DNA from: Streptomyces harbinensis
GTDB taxonomy: Bacteria; Actinomycetota; Actinomycetes; Streptomycetales; Streptomycetaceae
Direction of reading: 5' to 3'
DNA: 64,000 nucleotides
NCBI RefSeq assembly: GCF_900116145.1
Contig: NZ_FPAB01000003.1
Span: 682,184-746,183, forward strand
This document shows positions 49,758-58,765 of this stretch, piece by piece; position 1 is the first letter of the stretch, and the number at the start of each line of letters is the position of its first letter. Below the pieces are notes generated by a model. That model was not told the origin of the DNA and did not search any database. It saw only the letters and a program-made list of their open reading frames with translations. The position numbers were made by a program, and so were the translations under genes.

Positions 49758-51704
49758 ATGTCCGTCCAGCGTCGCCCGGTCTTCCCCGCGTCCGACCCGG
49801 ACGAGGTGAGCTCCAACCCCTCGGCCAACCGGCCCTTCCACGAGGTCGCCGCCGCCCGGTTCAGCCGGCGCTCCGTGCTCGCCTCCGGAGCCATCGCCGC
49901 CGCGGCCGGGTTCCTCACCGGGAGCACCGGCACCGCACACGCCACCGCCGCTACCGCGTCGCCGCCGGAGCCCACGGGCCGCCGGCCCACCCTCGGGTTC
50001 ACCCCGGTCCCCACCTCCGACGCCGACCGGCTCACCCTCCCCGAGGGCTACCAGGCGCAGGTCATCATCCCCTGGGGCACCCCGATCCGCCCGGGCGGCC
50101 CGGCCTGGCGCAAGGACGCCGCGAACTCCGCCGCCGAACAGGCCCAGCAGGTCGGCATGAACCACGACGGCATGCACTTCTTCCCGCTCGGCAAGGGCGC
50201 CGAGCGCAACCGCCGCGGACTGCTCGTCCTCAACCACGAGTACATCGACCAGCAGCTCCTCTTCCCGGACGGCGACGCCGAGATGACCCGCGAGAAGGTC
50301 GCCAAGGCCACCGCCGCCCACGGCGTCAGCATCGTCGAACTCGTCCACACCGACCGGCACGGCTGGCAGGTCGCCGACTCCCCGCGCGCCCGCCGCGTCA
50401 CCGCCGACACCCTGGTCACCTTCTCCGGACCCGTCGGCCCCCGCCACCCCGCCCTGCGCGCGGCCGACCCGCCCCGCGGCACCATCAACAACTGCTCGCA
50501 CGGCGTCACCCCCTGGGGTACCTACCTCGCCTGCGAGGAGAACTTCAACGCCTACTTCGGCACCGAACACCCCGGCTGGGAGCCCACCGACCTCCAGGCC
50601 CGCTACGGCATCGACCGCGAGGGCTTCGGCTACCGCTGGCACGAGGCCGACCCGCGCTTCGACATCGCCGTCAACCCCCACGAGGCCAACCGCTTCGGCT
50701 GGGTCGTGGAGATCGACCCCATGGACCCCGACGCCGTCCCCGTCAAACGCACCGCACTCGGCCGCATCAAGCACGAGGGCTGCGTCACCACCGAGGCACG
50801 CGGCCGGATCGTCGCCTACACCGGCGACGACCAGGACGGCGACTACCTCTACAAGTTCGTCGGCGACGGCTCCTGGCGCGCCCACCGCGCCCGGGGCCGC
50901 AGCCCGCTGGACCACGGCACGCTGTACGTCGCCCGGTTCGAGGACGACGGCACCGGCCGCTGGCTGCCGCTCACCCACGGCACCGGCCCGCTGACCCGCG
51001 ACGCCGGCTGGGCCGACCAGGCCGATGTGCTGCTGCGCACCCGCGAGGCCGCCGACGCCCTCGGCGCCACCCCGATGGACCGCCCGGAGTGGATCGCCGT
51101 CAACCCGGGGAACCAGGACGTGTACTGCTCGCTCACCAATGGCAGCGGCCGGGGCGGCGCCGCCAACCCCCGTACCCCCAACCCGTACGGGCACATCATC
51201 CGCTGGCGCGAGCGCGACGGCGACAACACCGCCACCACCTTCACCTGGGACATCTTCCTGCTGGCCGGCGACCCGGCGTACGAGGAGCGCACCGACCTCA
51301 CCGAGGACACCCGCTTCGGCTCACCCGACGGCCTGTGGTTCGACCCGGACGGCCGGCTGTGGATCCTCACCGACGTCTCCAACTCCTCGCAGAACCTGCC
51401 GGAGAAGGGCTACGACCGCATCGGCAACAACCAGATGCTGGCCGCCGACCCGCACACCGGCGAGATCCGCCGCTTCCTCACCGGCCCGCGCGGCTGCGAG
51501 ATCACCGGCGTGATCACCACCCCCGACCAGCGCACCATGTTCGTCAACGTCCAGCACCCCGGCGAGGCCACCCCCGCCTGGGGGGAACCCACCCCGGAGA
51601 ACCCCCGGGCCGTCAGCAACTGGCCCGACTTCGACCCGGAGGGCCGCCCCCGCTCCGCCACCATCGCCATCCGCCGCACCGACGGCGGCGTCATCGGAGC
51701 CTGA
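49758..51704 (+). CDS. Tat-exported PhoX-family phosphatase (DUF839)
   Basis: 648 aa from ATG 49758. Twin-arginine signal SRRSVLASG at 36-44 followed by a hydrophobic AIAAAAGFLTG stretch. The mature part is PhoX-like: LTLPEGYQAQVIIPWGTP, MNHDGMHFF, LVLNHEYID, INNCSHGVTPWGTYLACEENFNAYF, VVEIDP, RIKHEGCVTT and LTDVSNSSQ, which carry the Ca/Fe-binding Glu, Asp and Cys residues. PhoX enzymes hydrolyse phosphomonoesters outside the cell, usually under phosphate starvation. Confidence 0.9.
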   Translation: MSVQRRPVFPASDPDEVSSNPSANRPFHEVAAARFSRRSVLASGAIAAAAGFLTGSTGTAHATAATASPPEPTGRRPTLGFTPVPTSDADRLTLPEGYQAQVIIPWGTPIRPGGPAWRKDAANSAAEQAQQVGMNHDGMHFFPLGKGAERNRRGLLVLNHEYIDQQLLFPDGDAEMTREKVAKATAAHGVSIVELVHTDRHGWQVADSPRARRVTADTLVTFSGPVGPRHPALRAADPPRGTINNCSHGVTPWGTYLACEENFNAYFGTEHPGWEPTDLQARYGIDREGFGYRWHEADPRFDIAVNPHEANRFGWVVEIDPMDPDAVPVKRTALGRIKHEGCVTTEARGRIVAYTGDDQDGDYLYKFVGDGSWRAHRARGRSPLDHGTLYVARFEDDGTGRWLPLTHGTGPLTRDAGWADQADVLLRTREAADALGATPMDRPEWIAVNPGNQDVYCSLTNGSGRGGAANPRTPNPYGHIIRWRERDGDNTATTFTWDIFLLAGDPAYEERTDLTEDTRFGSPDGLWFDPDGRLWILTDVSNSSQNLPEKGYDRIGNNQMLAADPHTGEIRRFLTGPRGCEITGVITTPDQRTMFVNVQHPGEATPAWGEPTPENPRAVSNWPDFDPEGRPRSATIAIRRTDGGVIGA

Positions 51705-51776
51705 CGACCCGCCCGTTCCCCGCCCGCGACGCTGCCGCACCGGCCGCCGTCCCGGGCGGGGGAGCGGGCCGGCCGC

Positions 51777-52373
51777 TCACACCGGTGAGCGCGGATCGTA
51801 CTGGATGCCCCGGCGCACCTCGCGGGCCCGCTCCGTCCCGGCCAGCCGGTCCACCAGATGCAGCGCCATGTCGATCCCGGCCGACACCCCGGACGAGGTG
51901 ATCAGGTCACCGTCGTCCACGAACCGGTCCTCGGGCCGCACCTCGACCGTCGGGTCGAGCCCGGCCAGCAGCTCCAGCGAGCCCCAGTGCGTGGTGGCCG
52001 GCCGGCCCCGCAGCAGCCCGGCCGCCGCGTACACCAGCGATCCGGTGCACACACTGGTCATCAGCGGCACCGCCGCCCGCCGGCCGCGCACCCACTCCAG
52101 ATGCGCCTGATCCGTCAGCAGCGGACGGGTGCCGCGACCGCCCGGGTGCACCAGCACATCCAGCGCGGGCATGGTGTCCCGGGCGTGGTGCGCCGCCACC
52201 GTCAGGCCCTTGGCACACTCCACGGGCGCGCCGTCGGCGGAGAAGGTGAACACCTCCCAGCCGTCCCCGGGCGCGTTGCGGGTCCACCACGCCAGCACCT
52301 CCCAGGGGCCGATGGCGTCCAGTTCCTCGACCCCGGGGAAGAGGAAGATGCCGATCCTGCGTACGTCGTCCAT
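51777..52373 (-). CDS. DJ-1/PfpI-family protein (class I amidotransferase-like)
   Basis: 198 aa. RIGIFLFPGVEELDAIGPWEVL at the N terminus with the conserved Glu, and the nucleophile elbow Cys in MTSVCTGSLVYAAAGLL. Resembles the sensor domain of GATase1-like AraC regulators and isonitrile-hydratase-like proteins, but no DNA-binding domain is attached. Starts 13 bases after the LacI gene, so it may be the last gene of the gan operon. Function unknown. Confidence 0.82.
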   Translation of the reverse strand: MDDVRRIGIFLFPGVEELDAIGPWEVLAWWTRNAPGDGWEVFTFSADGAPVECAKGLTVAAHHARDTMPALDVLVHPGGRGTRPLLTDQAHLEWVRGRRAAVPLMTSVCTGSLVYAAAGLLRGRPATTHWGSLELLAGLDPTVEVRPEDRFVDDGDLITSSGVSAGIDMALHLVDRLAGTERAREVRRGIQYDPRSPV

Positions 52374-52386
52374 GCCGGGTATCCAA

Positions 52387-53415
52387 CTACGCGGAGCCGC
52401 GGCGCACCAGCTCGGTCGGCAGGATCACCGCCGAGGTGTCCTCGCCGCTCAGCTGCGTCAGCAGCAGCCGCACCATCTCCTGGCTGATCCGGTCCCACGG
52501 CTGCCGGATCGTGGTCAGTTCGGGGCGGGAGGCCACCGCGGCGGCCGAGTCGTCGAAGCCGCCGACCGCCACGTCCTGCGGCACCCGGCGGCCCGCCGCG
52601 GTGAGCGCGGCCAGCGCGCCCCGCGCCATCAGATCGGAGGCCACGAACAGCGCGTCCAGATCGGGGCGGCGGGCCAGCAGCCGGGCCGCCGCCCGCTCAC
52701 CGCCCTCCCGGCTGTAGTCCCCGGTCTCCACCAGGCCGTCCTCCGCCGGGAGCCCGGCCGCCGCCAGCACCTCGCGGTAGCCGGCCAGCCGCTCCACCCC
52801 GCCCGGGGTGTCCGGCGGACCGGTGACCGTACCGATCCGGCGCCGGCCCAGCTCCACCAGATGACGGACCATCTGCCGGGCGCCGTCCCGGTCGTCCGCC
52901 GCCACGTGCGCCAGCCGGCCGGGGCCCATCGGCTTGCCGCACAGCACCACCGGCACCCCGGCGTCCACCAGTTGCTCGGCCACCGGGTCCCCGGTGTGAC
53001 TGGAGACCAGCAGCACCCCGTCCACATGGCCGGAGGTCACATAGCGCAGCAGCCGCCGCTGTTCCTCCCGGGTGCCGGCGATCATCAGCAGCAGCGGGAT
53101 GTCGTGCGCGGCCAGCGCCTGGGTGCAACCGCGCAGCAGGACGTTGAAGTTGGGGTCCTCGAAGAACTTCTCCTGCGGCTCGGTCAGCAGGAAGGCCGCC
53201 GAGCCCGACCGGCCGGTGATCAGCGAACGGGCGTGGCGGTTGACGACGTAACCGGTTCTGCGGATGGCCTCCTCCACGGCGCGGGCCGAGTCGGGGCTGA
53301 CGTGGTGGCCGCCGTTGAGGAACCGGGAGACGGTGCCCCGGGAGACACCGGCCTCCCGGGCCACGTCGTGGATCGTCGGCACCCGCCGGCGCCGCGCTGG
53401 TACGGACATGGTCAT
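52387..53415 (-). CDS. ganR: LacI-family repressor of the galactan module
   Basis: 342 aa. HTH PTIHDVAREAGVSRGTVSRFLNG at about 13-35, hinge YVVNRHARSLITG, then the PBP-like sensor with VGGFDDSAAAVASRPELTTIRQP. Its ATG overlaps the stop of the second permease (ATGA), so the repressor is translationally coupled to the transport operon it probably controls. Candidate site: the dyad at 56503-56520. Confidence 0.85.
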   Translation of the reverse strand: MTMSVPARRRRVPTIHDVAREAGVSRGTVSRFLNGGHHVSPDSARAVEEAIRRTGYVVNRHARSLITGRSGSAAFLLTEPQEKFFEDPNFNVLLRGCTQALAAHDIPLLLMIAGTREEQRRLLRYVTSGHVDGVLLVSSHTGDPVAEQLVDAGVPVVLCGKPMGPGRLAHVAADDRDGARQMVRHLVELGRRRIGTVTGPPDTPGGVERLAGYREVLAAAGLPAEDGLVETGDYSREGGERAAARLLARRPDLDALFVASDLMARGALAALTAAGRRVPQDVAVGGFDDSAAAVASRPELTTIRQPWDRISQEMVRLLLTQLSGEDTSAVILPTELVRRGSA

Positions 53416-54275
53416 GACTTTACGGCGCCGGAGAGCAGGTCAAGGCTCCAGAAGCGCTGGATGAACAGGAACAGCGCGATCAGCGGGACGATCGCGAGCA
53501 GCGCCCCGGTGATCACCAGCGTGTACAGCGCCGGGGTGTTGGCGCCCTGGTTGAGCAGCGTGAACAGCCCCAGGGTGAGCGGGAACTTCTCGTCGTCGCT
53601 GAGCATGATGTACGGCAGCAGGAAGTTGTTCCAGATGGCGACGAACTGGAAGAGGAAGATCGTCACCAGCCCCGGCAGCATCATCGGCAGCGCCACGGTG
53701 CGGAAGATGCGCCACTCCCCGGCACCGTCCATCCTTCCCGCCTCCACCACGTCCTGCGGCACGGCAGCCGCCGCGTAGATCCGCGCCAGGTAGATGCCGT
53801 ACGGGGAGAGGATCACCGGCAGCAGCACCGACAGATGGCTGTCGGTCAGCGACACCTCGGCCATCAGCAGGTACTGCGGCACCGCCAGGATCACCGGCGG
53901 CATCAGCACCCCGGCCAGCAGCACGTTGAAGACGGTCTCCCGGCCCCGGAACCGGTACAGCGCCAGCGCGTAGCCGCTGACCGCCGAGACGGCCGCCGAC
54001 AGCAGCGCGCCCAGACCCGCGTACAGCGCCGAGTTGGCCATCCACGTCCAGTAGACGCCGTCCCGGTACCCGGACAGATCGCTCAGGTTCCCGGCGAAAC
54101 CGGTGCCCGGCCAGAAGGTGAAGGTGGAGAACAGCTCGCTGCCGGACTTGGTGGCGGCCATGACCACCCACACCACCGGGAGCAGACAGTACGCGGCGCC
54201 CACGAACAGGACGGCGGTGGGCAGCCAGCCGCCCCGGCGTCCGGAGCGCGGGGCGGTGGTGGTCGGGGCGGTCAT
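53412..54275 (-). CDS. ganQ: Galacto-oligosaccharide ABC permease, MalG/GanQ type
   Basis: 287 aa, six TM segments beginning LPTAVLFVGAAYCLLPVVWVV. EAA loop VVEAGRMDGAGEWRIFRTVALP. Overlaps the upstream permease by ATGA and the lacI gene downstream likewise. Identity as GanQ rests on the adjoining GH42 and GH53 genes. Confidence 0.85.
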   Translation of the reverse strand: MTAPTTTAPRSGRRGGWLPTAVLFVGAAYCLLPVVWVVMAATKSGSELFSTFTFWPGTGFAGNLSDLSGYRDGVYWTWMANSALYAGLGALLSAAVSAVSGYALALYRFRGRETVFNVLLAGVLMPPVILAVPQYLLMAEVSLTDSHLSVLLPVILSPYGIYLARIYAAAAVPQDVVEAGRMDGAGEWRIFRTVALPMMLPGLVTIFLFQFVAIWNNFLLPYIMLSDDEKFPLTLGLFTLLNQGANTPALYTLVITGALLAIVPLIALFLFIQRFWSLDLLSGAVKS

Positions 54276-55195
54276 CGGTTCTCCTCCCGCCGGGTACGGG
54301 CGCCTGCCAGCCGCAGAAAGCCGAAGGACAGGGCGAAGGTCACCACGGCGATGATCACGGCGGTGGCCGCCCCGGAGTGGATGTCACCGGCGACGAAGGC
54401 GTCCTGGTAGACCTTCATCATCGGGGACCAGGTGGTGGACAGGCTGTTGGTCAGCGGCCGCAGCGTGGTCGGCTCGTTGAAGACCTGGAGCGTGGCGATG
54501 ACCGAGAAGAAGAAGGTGAGCACCAGGGACGGCGCCACCATCGGGATCTTGATCCGCCAGGCGATCTGCCACTGCGAGCAGCCGTCCAGCCGGGCCGCCT
54601 CGTACACCTCGGCCGGGATCGCGCGCAGCGCCGTGTAGATGACGATCATGTTGAAGCCGGTGCCGCCCCACACCGCGATGTTGGACAGCGCGACGTACAG
54701 CGCGCCACCGCTGAGCAGATCCGGCTGCGGCAGCCCCAGCGCGTCCAGGGTGTAGTGCAGTGGGCTGACCGAGGGCAGGTAGAGGAAGCCCCACAGCAGC
54801 GCGGCGATCACCCCGGGCACGGCGTACGGCAGGAAGATCGCCAGCCGGGTGAAGGCGCGCCCGCGCACCCGGTCGGAGTCCAGCATGAGTGCGAACAGCA
54901 GGGCCAGACCCAGCATCAGCGGGACCACGATCAGCCCGTACACCAGCACCCGCAGGGCGCCGTCCAGCAGCACCGGGTCGGTGAGCGCGTCGGTGTAGTT
55001 GGAGAAGCCGGCCCACACCTCGGAGCGGGCGCCGCTGCCCAGGCCCAGGCCCTTGACCTCGATCTTGCGCAGCGACAGATACCCGGCATAGCCGATGGGC
55101 AGCGCGAAGAACAGCGCGAACAGCAGCCCGGCGGGGAGCAGGAAGAGATACGGCGCACGGCGCGGGGCGCCGTGCGCGGCGCGGTGCTTCCTCAC
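54272..55195 (-). CDS. ganP: Galacto-oligosaccharide ABC permease, MalF/GanP type
   Basis: 307 aa from a GTG that overlaps the binding-protein stop (GTGA). The frame continues upstream as a shadow in the binding-protein gene. TM1 APYLFLLPAGLLFALFFALPIGYAGYLSL; EAA loop VYEAARLDGCSQWQIAWRIKIP. Partner of GanQ. Confidence 0.85.
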   Translation of the reverse strand: MRKHRAAHGAPRRAPYLFLLPAGLLFALFFALPIGYAGYLSLRKIEVKGLGLGSGARSEVWAGFSNYTDALTDPVLLDGALRVLVYGLIVVPLMLGLALLFALMLDSDRVRGRAFTRLAIFLPYAVPGVIAALLWGFLYLPSVSPLHYTLDALGLPQPDLLSGGALYVALSNIAVWGGTGFNMIVIYTALRAIPAEVYEAARLDGCSQWQIAWRIKIPMVAPSLVLTFFFSVIATLQVFNEPTTLRPLTNSLSTTWSPMMKVYQDAFVAGDIHSGAATAVIIAVVTFALSFGFLRLAGARTRREENR

Positions 55196-56484
55196 TCGAT
55201 GACCTGGAAGCCGTGGCCGGTCATGTCGTCGGCGGTGGCGCGCTGCATGGTGGTGAGCGCGGCGCGGAAGTCGCCCCGGGTGCGGGCCGCCTCGCCGAAG
55301 GCGTCGTTGAAGGTGGCGTAGGCGACGTTGGTGTTGGGGCCCCAGGCGGCGGGCGCGGTGCCCTCGGCTATTTCGGCGGCGGTGACGTAGAAGTCGGGCT
55401 GGTTGGCGAAGAACTCGGGGGCCTCGGCCAGCGCCTCGCCACTCTGGGCGGCGGTGGCGGCGGGGTAGATGCCGCCGGCGCGTACCAGCGCGGTCAGCGC
55501 CTCGGGGTCGGTGTTGAGCCAGGTGGCGAACGCGGCGGCGGCGTCCTTGTCGCGGGCGTCGTTGGTGACGGCGGTGGTGGAGCCGCCCCAGCTGCCGGTG
55601 ACGTTCTCGCCGGCGTTCCACTGGGGGAGGGGCGCCATGGCCCACTTGCCGGCGGTGTCGGGGGCGGCGGTGGTGAGGGTGCCGGGGGCCCAGACGGCGC
55701 TCACCCAGGCCAGCTGCTCACCGGTGTTGAGGGCGTTGTTCCAGGCGGGGGTGTACATGGGCTGGTTGTCGATGACGCCCTCGGCGACCAGGCCGCCCCA
55801 GAAGTCGGCGACCCGGCCGGTGGCCTCGTCGTCGATGGCGACCTTCCACTGCTCGCCCTCGGTGGTCCACCACTGGGCGCCGGCCTGCTGGGCGAGCCCG
55901 GCGAACAGGCCCGCGTCGTTGGCGGAGAAGGTGGTGAGCACCTTGCCGGGCTCGGTCTCCTTCAGTGCGCGCGCGGTGTCGGCGAACTCGTCCCAGGTGG
56001 TGGGGACGGTCAGCCCGTACTCCTCGAACAGATCGGCGCGGTAGTAGAACATCAGCGGGCCGGAGTCCTGCGGGAGCGCGTAGACGGCGTCGGTGCCGAG
56101 GGTGACCTGCTGCCACAGTCCGGGCGCGAACGCGTCCTCGGCGCCGGCGACCTGATCGGAGATGTCGGCCAGGACGTCGTTGCTGACCAGGGTGGGCAGC
56201 GCCTGGTACTCGGCCTGCATGAGATCGGGGGCGTTGCCGGCCTTGGCGGCGGTGATGGTCTTGGTGACCAGGTCGTCCCCGCTGGCCTGCTTCTTCACCG
56301 TGACCTGGATGTCCGGGTTGGCGTCGTTCCACAGCGCGACGACCTCGTCCATGCCCGGGGCCCAGGCCCAGTAGGTGAGGTTGACCGGGCCGGACGAGGA
56401 GTCGTCCGAGGAGCCGCCGCAGCCGGCGAGGGCGACGGAGGAGAAGACGGTGGCGGCCAGTACCGCGACGGTGCGGTGATTCAT
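55192..56484 (-). CDS. ganS: Galacto-oligosaccharide-binding lipoprotein, GanS type
   Basis: 430 aa. AGGGAGG sits best for the second of two tandem ATGs (56484). Lipoprotein signal AVLAATVFSSVALAGC, then a Ser/Asp linker and a type 1 binding protein (LTYWAWAPGMDEVVALWNDANPDIQVTV). First gene of the importer operon, divergent from GH42. It delivers galactan fragments to GanPQ; the ATPase is not encoded here. Confidence 0.87.
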   Translation of the reverse strand: MNHRTVAVLAATVFSSVALAGCGGSSDDSSSGPVNLTYWAWAPGMDEVVALWNDANPDIQVTVKKQASGDDLVTKTITAAKAGNAPDLMQAEYQALPTLVSNDVLADISDQVAGAEDAFAPGLWQQVTLGTDAVYALPQDSGPLMFYYRADLFEEYGLTVPTTWDEFADTARALKETEPGKVLTTFSANDAGLFAGLAQQAGAQWWTTEGEQWKVAIDDEATGRVADFWGGLVAEGVIDNQPMYTPAWNNALNTGEQLAWVSAVWAPGTLTTAAPDTAGKWAMAPLPQWNAGENVTGSWGGSTTAVTNDARDKDAAAAFATWLNTDPEALTALVRAGGIYPAATAAQSGEALAEAPEFFANQPDFYVTAAEIAEGTAPAAWGPNTNVAYATFNDAFGEAARTRGDFRAALTTMQRATADDMTGHGFQVIE

Positions 56485-56502
56485 CATGCCTCCCTGGCAG
56501 GG

Positions 56503-56570
56503 ACTGTGAGCGTTCACAGTAGAGAAACAGAACAGACACTTGTCAATGGTTGATGCTGTGCGGTTATGTT
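56503..56570. promoter_or_regulatory. Operator and divergent promoters of the galactan module
   Basis: The dyad ACTGTGAGCGTTCACAGT (56503-56520, 16 of 18 symmetric) lies before ganS. A consensus TTGACA -35 for ganS is on the minus strand at 56546-56541, with a TACTGT -10 inside the dyad (19-base spacer). A TTGTCA -35 for the GH42 gene is at 56540-56545 with TTATGT at 56564-56569. Repressor at the dyad would block the ganS promoter directly. Confidence 0.6.
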
Positions 56571-56627
56571 GGTGTGACGCAGCCAGCGACGGCTGTGCAC
56601 GTTCCCACGCGATGCCCAGGAGTACCC

Positions 56628-58646
56628 ATGCCGCACGCCGTCCCCCAGGGCCCAGGCCGCCTCGCCTACGGCGGTGACTACAACCCCGAGCAGTGGCCCG
56701 AGGAGACCTGGCAGGAGGACATCGCCCTGATGCGCGAGGCCGGGGTGACCATGGTCAGCGTCGGGATCTTCTCCTGGGCCAAGCTGGAACCCAGCCCCGG
56801 ACGCTACGAGTTCGGCTGGCTGGACCGGCTGCTCGACCTGCTGCACACCGCCGGCATCCGGGCCGACCTCGCCACCCCCACCGTGGTGCCGCCCGCCTGG
56901 TTCTACCGCGCCCACCCCGAGGCCCTGCCGGTCAGCCGCGAGGGCGTCCGGCTCGCCTTCGGCTCGCGCGGCGCCATCTGCCACAGCTCGCCCGCCTACC
57001 AGGAGGCCGCCGCCGGCATCACCCGCGCGCTCGCCGAGCGGTACGGCACACACCCCGCCGTCGCCATGTGGCACGTCCACAACGAGTACGGCGTGCCGGT
57101 GCTGGAGTGCTACTGCGACGTCTCGGCCGCGCACTTCCGCCGCTGGCTCGCCGGGCGCTACGGCACCCTGGACGCGCTCAACGCCGCCTGGGGCACCGCC
57201 TTCTGGGGCCAGGCGTACGGCGACTGGGAGGAGATCAACCCGCCCCGGCTCACCCCCACCACCTGCAACCCGGCCCAGCGCCTGGACTTCGCCCGGTTCG
57301 CCAGTGACAGCGCCCTGGACAACTTCCGCCGCGAGCGCGACCTGCTGCACGAGCTGTCACCCGGCGTCCCGGTCACCACCAACTTCATGGTCTCGCCCAC
57401 CCAGTGCGACACCATCGACTACTGGGCCTGGGCCCGCGAGGTCGACATCGTCACCAACGACCACTACCTGGTGGCCGAGGACGACCGCAACCACATCAAC
57501 CTCTCGATGGCCGCCGACCTCTCCCGCTCGGTCGGCGGCGGCAAGCCCTGGCTGCTGCTCGAACACTCCACCAGCGGCGTCAACTGGCAGACCCGCGGCA
57601 TCGCCAAGCGCCCCGGCGAGATGGCCCGCAACAGCCTCGCCCACGTCGCGCGCGGCTCCGAGGGCGCCATGTTCTTCCAGTGGCGCGCCTCCCGCTCCGG
57701 TGCGGAGAAGTTCCACTCCGCGATGGTGCCGCACGCCGGCACGGACAGCCGGATCTGGCGCGAGGTGGTCGCGCTCGGCGGCCACCTCGGCGCGCTGGAG
57801 CCGGTGCGCGGCACCCGGACCGTCGCGGACGCCGCCATCGTGTGGGACTGGCAGTCCTGGTGGGCGCAGAAGCTGGAGTGGCGGCCGAGCGAGGACCTCG
57901 ACACCCGCGAGCGCGCCGAGGCCGTGTACGCGGCGCTCTTCGACCGCCACCTCACCGTGGACTTCGCCCACCCCGAGGCCGACCTCAGCCGCTACCCGCT
58001 GGTCGTGGTCCCCGCCCTGTATCTGATGACGGCGGAGGCCGGGAAGAACCTGCGCCGCTACGTGGAGGGCGGCGGCACCCTGGTCGTCTGCTACTTCTCC
58101 GGCATCGTCGACGAGCACGACGCCGTCCACCCCGGCCCGCACCCCGGCGCGCTGCGCGAGGTCCTCGGCCTCACCGTCGAGGAGTTCCAGCCGCTGCGGG
58201 CCGGCGAGCAGGTCACCCTGGAGGGCCCCGACGGGCACCGGCTCACCGCCGACGTCTGGGCCGAGACGGTGGTGGCACGCGGGGCCGAGCCGGTGTGGAC
58301 GTACGCGGACGGACCGGCCGCCGGCTGCCCCGCGATCACCCGGCACGAGCTGGGCGAGGGCACCGCCTGGTACGTGTCCGCCCGGCTGGACACCGCCGGT
58401 CTCGACACCGTGCTGGCCGCGGCCGGTCTGGACGCGGACATCGCGCCGCGCGAGGAGCTGCCGCGCGACGTGGAGGTGGTGCGCCGCGAGGGCGAGGGAG
58501 GCCGCTACCTGTTCGTCATCAACCACACCGACGCCGACACCGAGGTCACGGCCGGCGACGGCACCGAACTCCTCACCGGAACCCGGGTGACCGCCGCCCT
58601 GCCGGTCCCGGCGGGCGGCGTACGGGTGCTGCACCTGGACGACTGA
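56628..58646 (+). CDS. ganA: GH42 beta-galactosidase
   Basis: 672 aa from ATG with AGGAG before it. LAYGGDYNPEQWPEETWQED is the GH42 N terminus; the acid/base is Glu153 in HVHNEYGVPV and the nucleophile Glu312 in LLLEHSTSGVNWQ. A trimerisation domain (VVVPALYLMTAEAGKNLRRYVEGGG) and a C-terminal beta domain follow. No signal peptide, so it works inside the cell on imported galacto-oligosaccharides released by the GH53 enzyme. Confidence 0.93.
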   Translation: MPHAVPQGPGRLAYGGDYNPEQWPEETWQEDIALMREAGVTMVSVGIFSWAKLEPSPGRYEFGWLDRLLDLLHTAGIRADLATPTVVPPAWFYRAHPEALPVSREGVRLAFGSRGAICHSSPAYQEAAAGITRALAERYGTHPAVAMWHVHNEYGVPVLECYCDVSAAHFRRWLAGRYGTLDALNAAWGTAFWGQAYGDWEEINPPRLTPTTCNPAQRLDFARFASDSALDNFRRERDLLHELSPGVPVTTNFMVSPTQCDTIDYWAWAREVDIVTNDHYLVAEDDRNHINLSMAADLSRSVGGGKPWLLLEHSTSGVNWQTRGIAKRPGEMARNSLAHVARGSEGAMFFQWRASRSGAEKFHSAMVPHAGTDSRIWREVVALGGHLGALEPVRGTRTVADAAIVWDWQSWWAQKLEWRPSEDLDTRERAEAVYAALFDRHLTVDFAHPEADLSRYPLVVVPALYLMTAEAGKNLRRYVEGGGTLVVCYFSGIVDEHDAVHPGPHPGALREVLGLTVEEFQPLRAGEQVTLEGPDGHRLTADVWAETVVARGAEPVWTYADGPAAGCPAITRHELGEGTAWYVSARLDTAGLDTVLAAAGLDADIAPREELPRDVEVVRREGEGGRYLFVINHTDADTEVTAGDGTELLTGTRVTAALPVPAGGVRVLHLDD

Positions 58647-58765
58647 CCCCGCAGCCGGCCCCGCGCCCGTCTCCGTACCCCGTACGTACCCGTACCCGGC
58701 AGGACTCCCAGGAACAGCGCCACCCCCCACCGTTCACGCACCCCGCAAGGAAGGGACCCTTGACG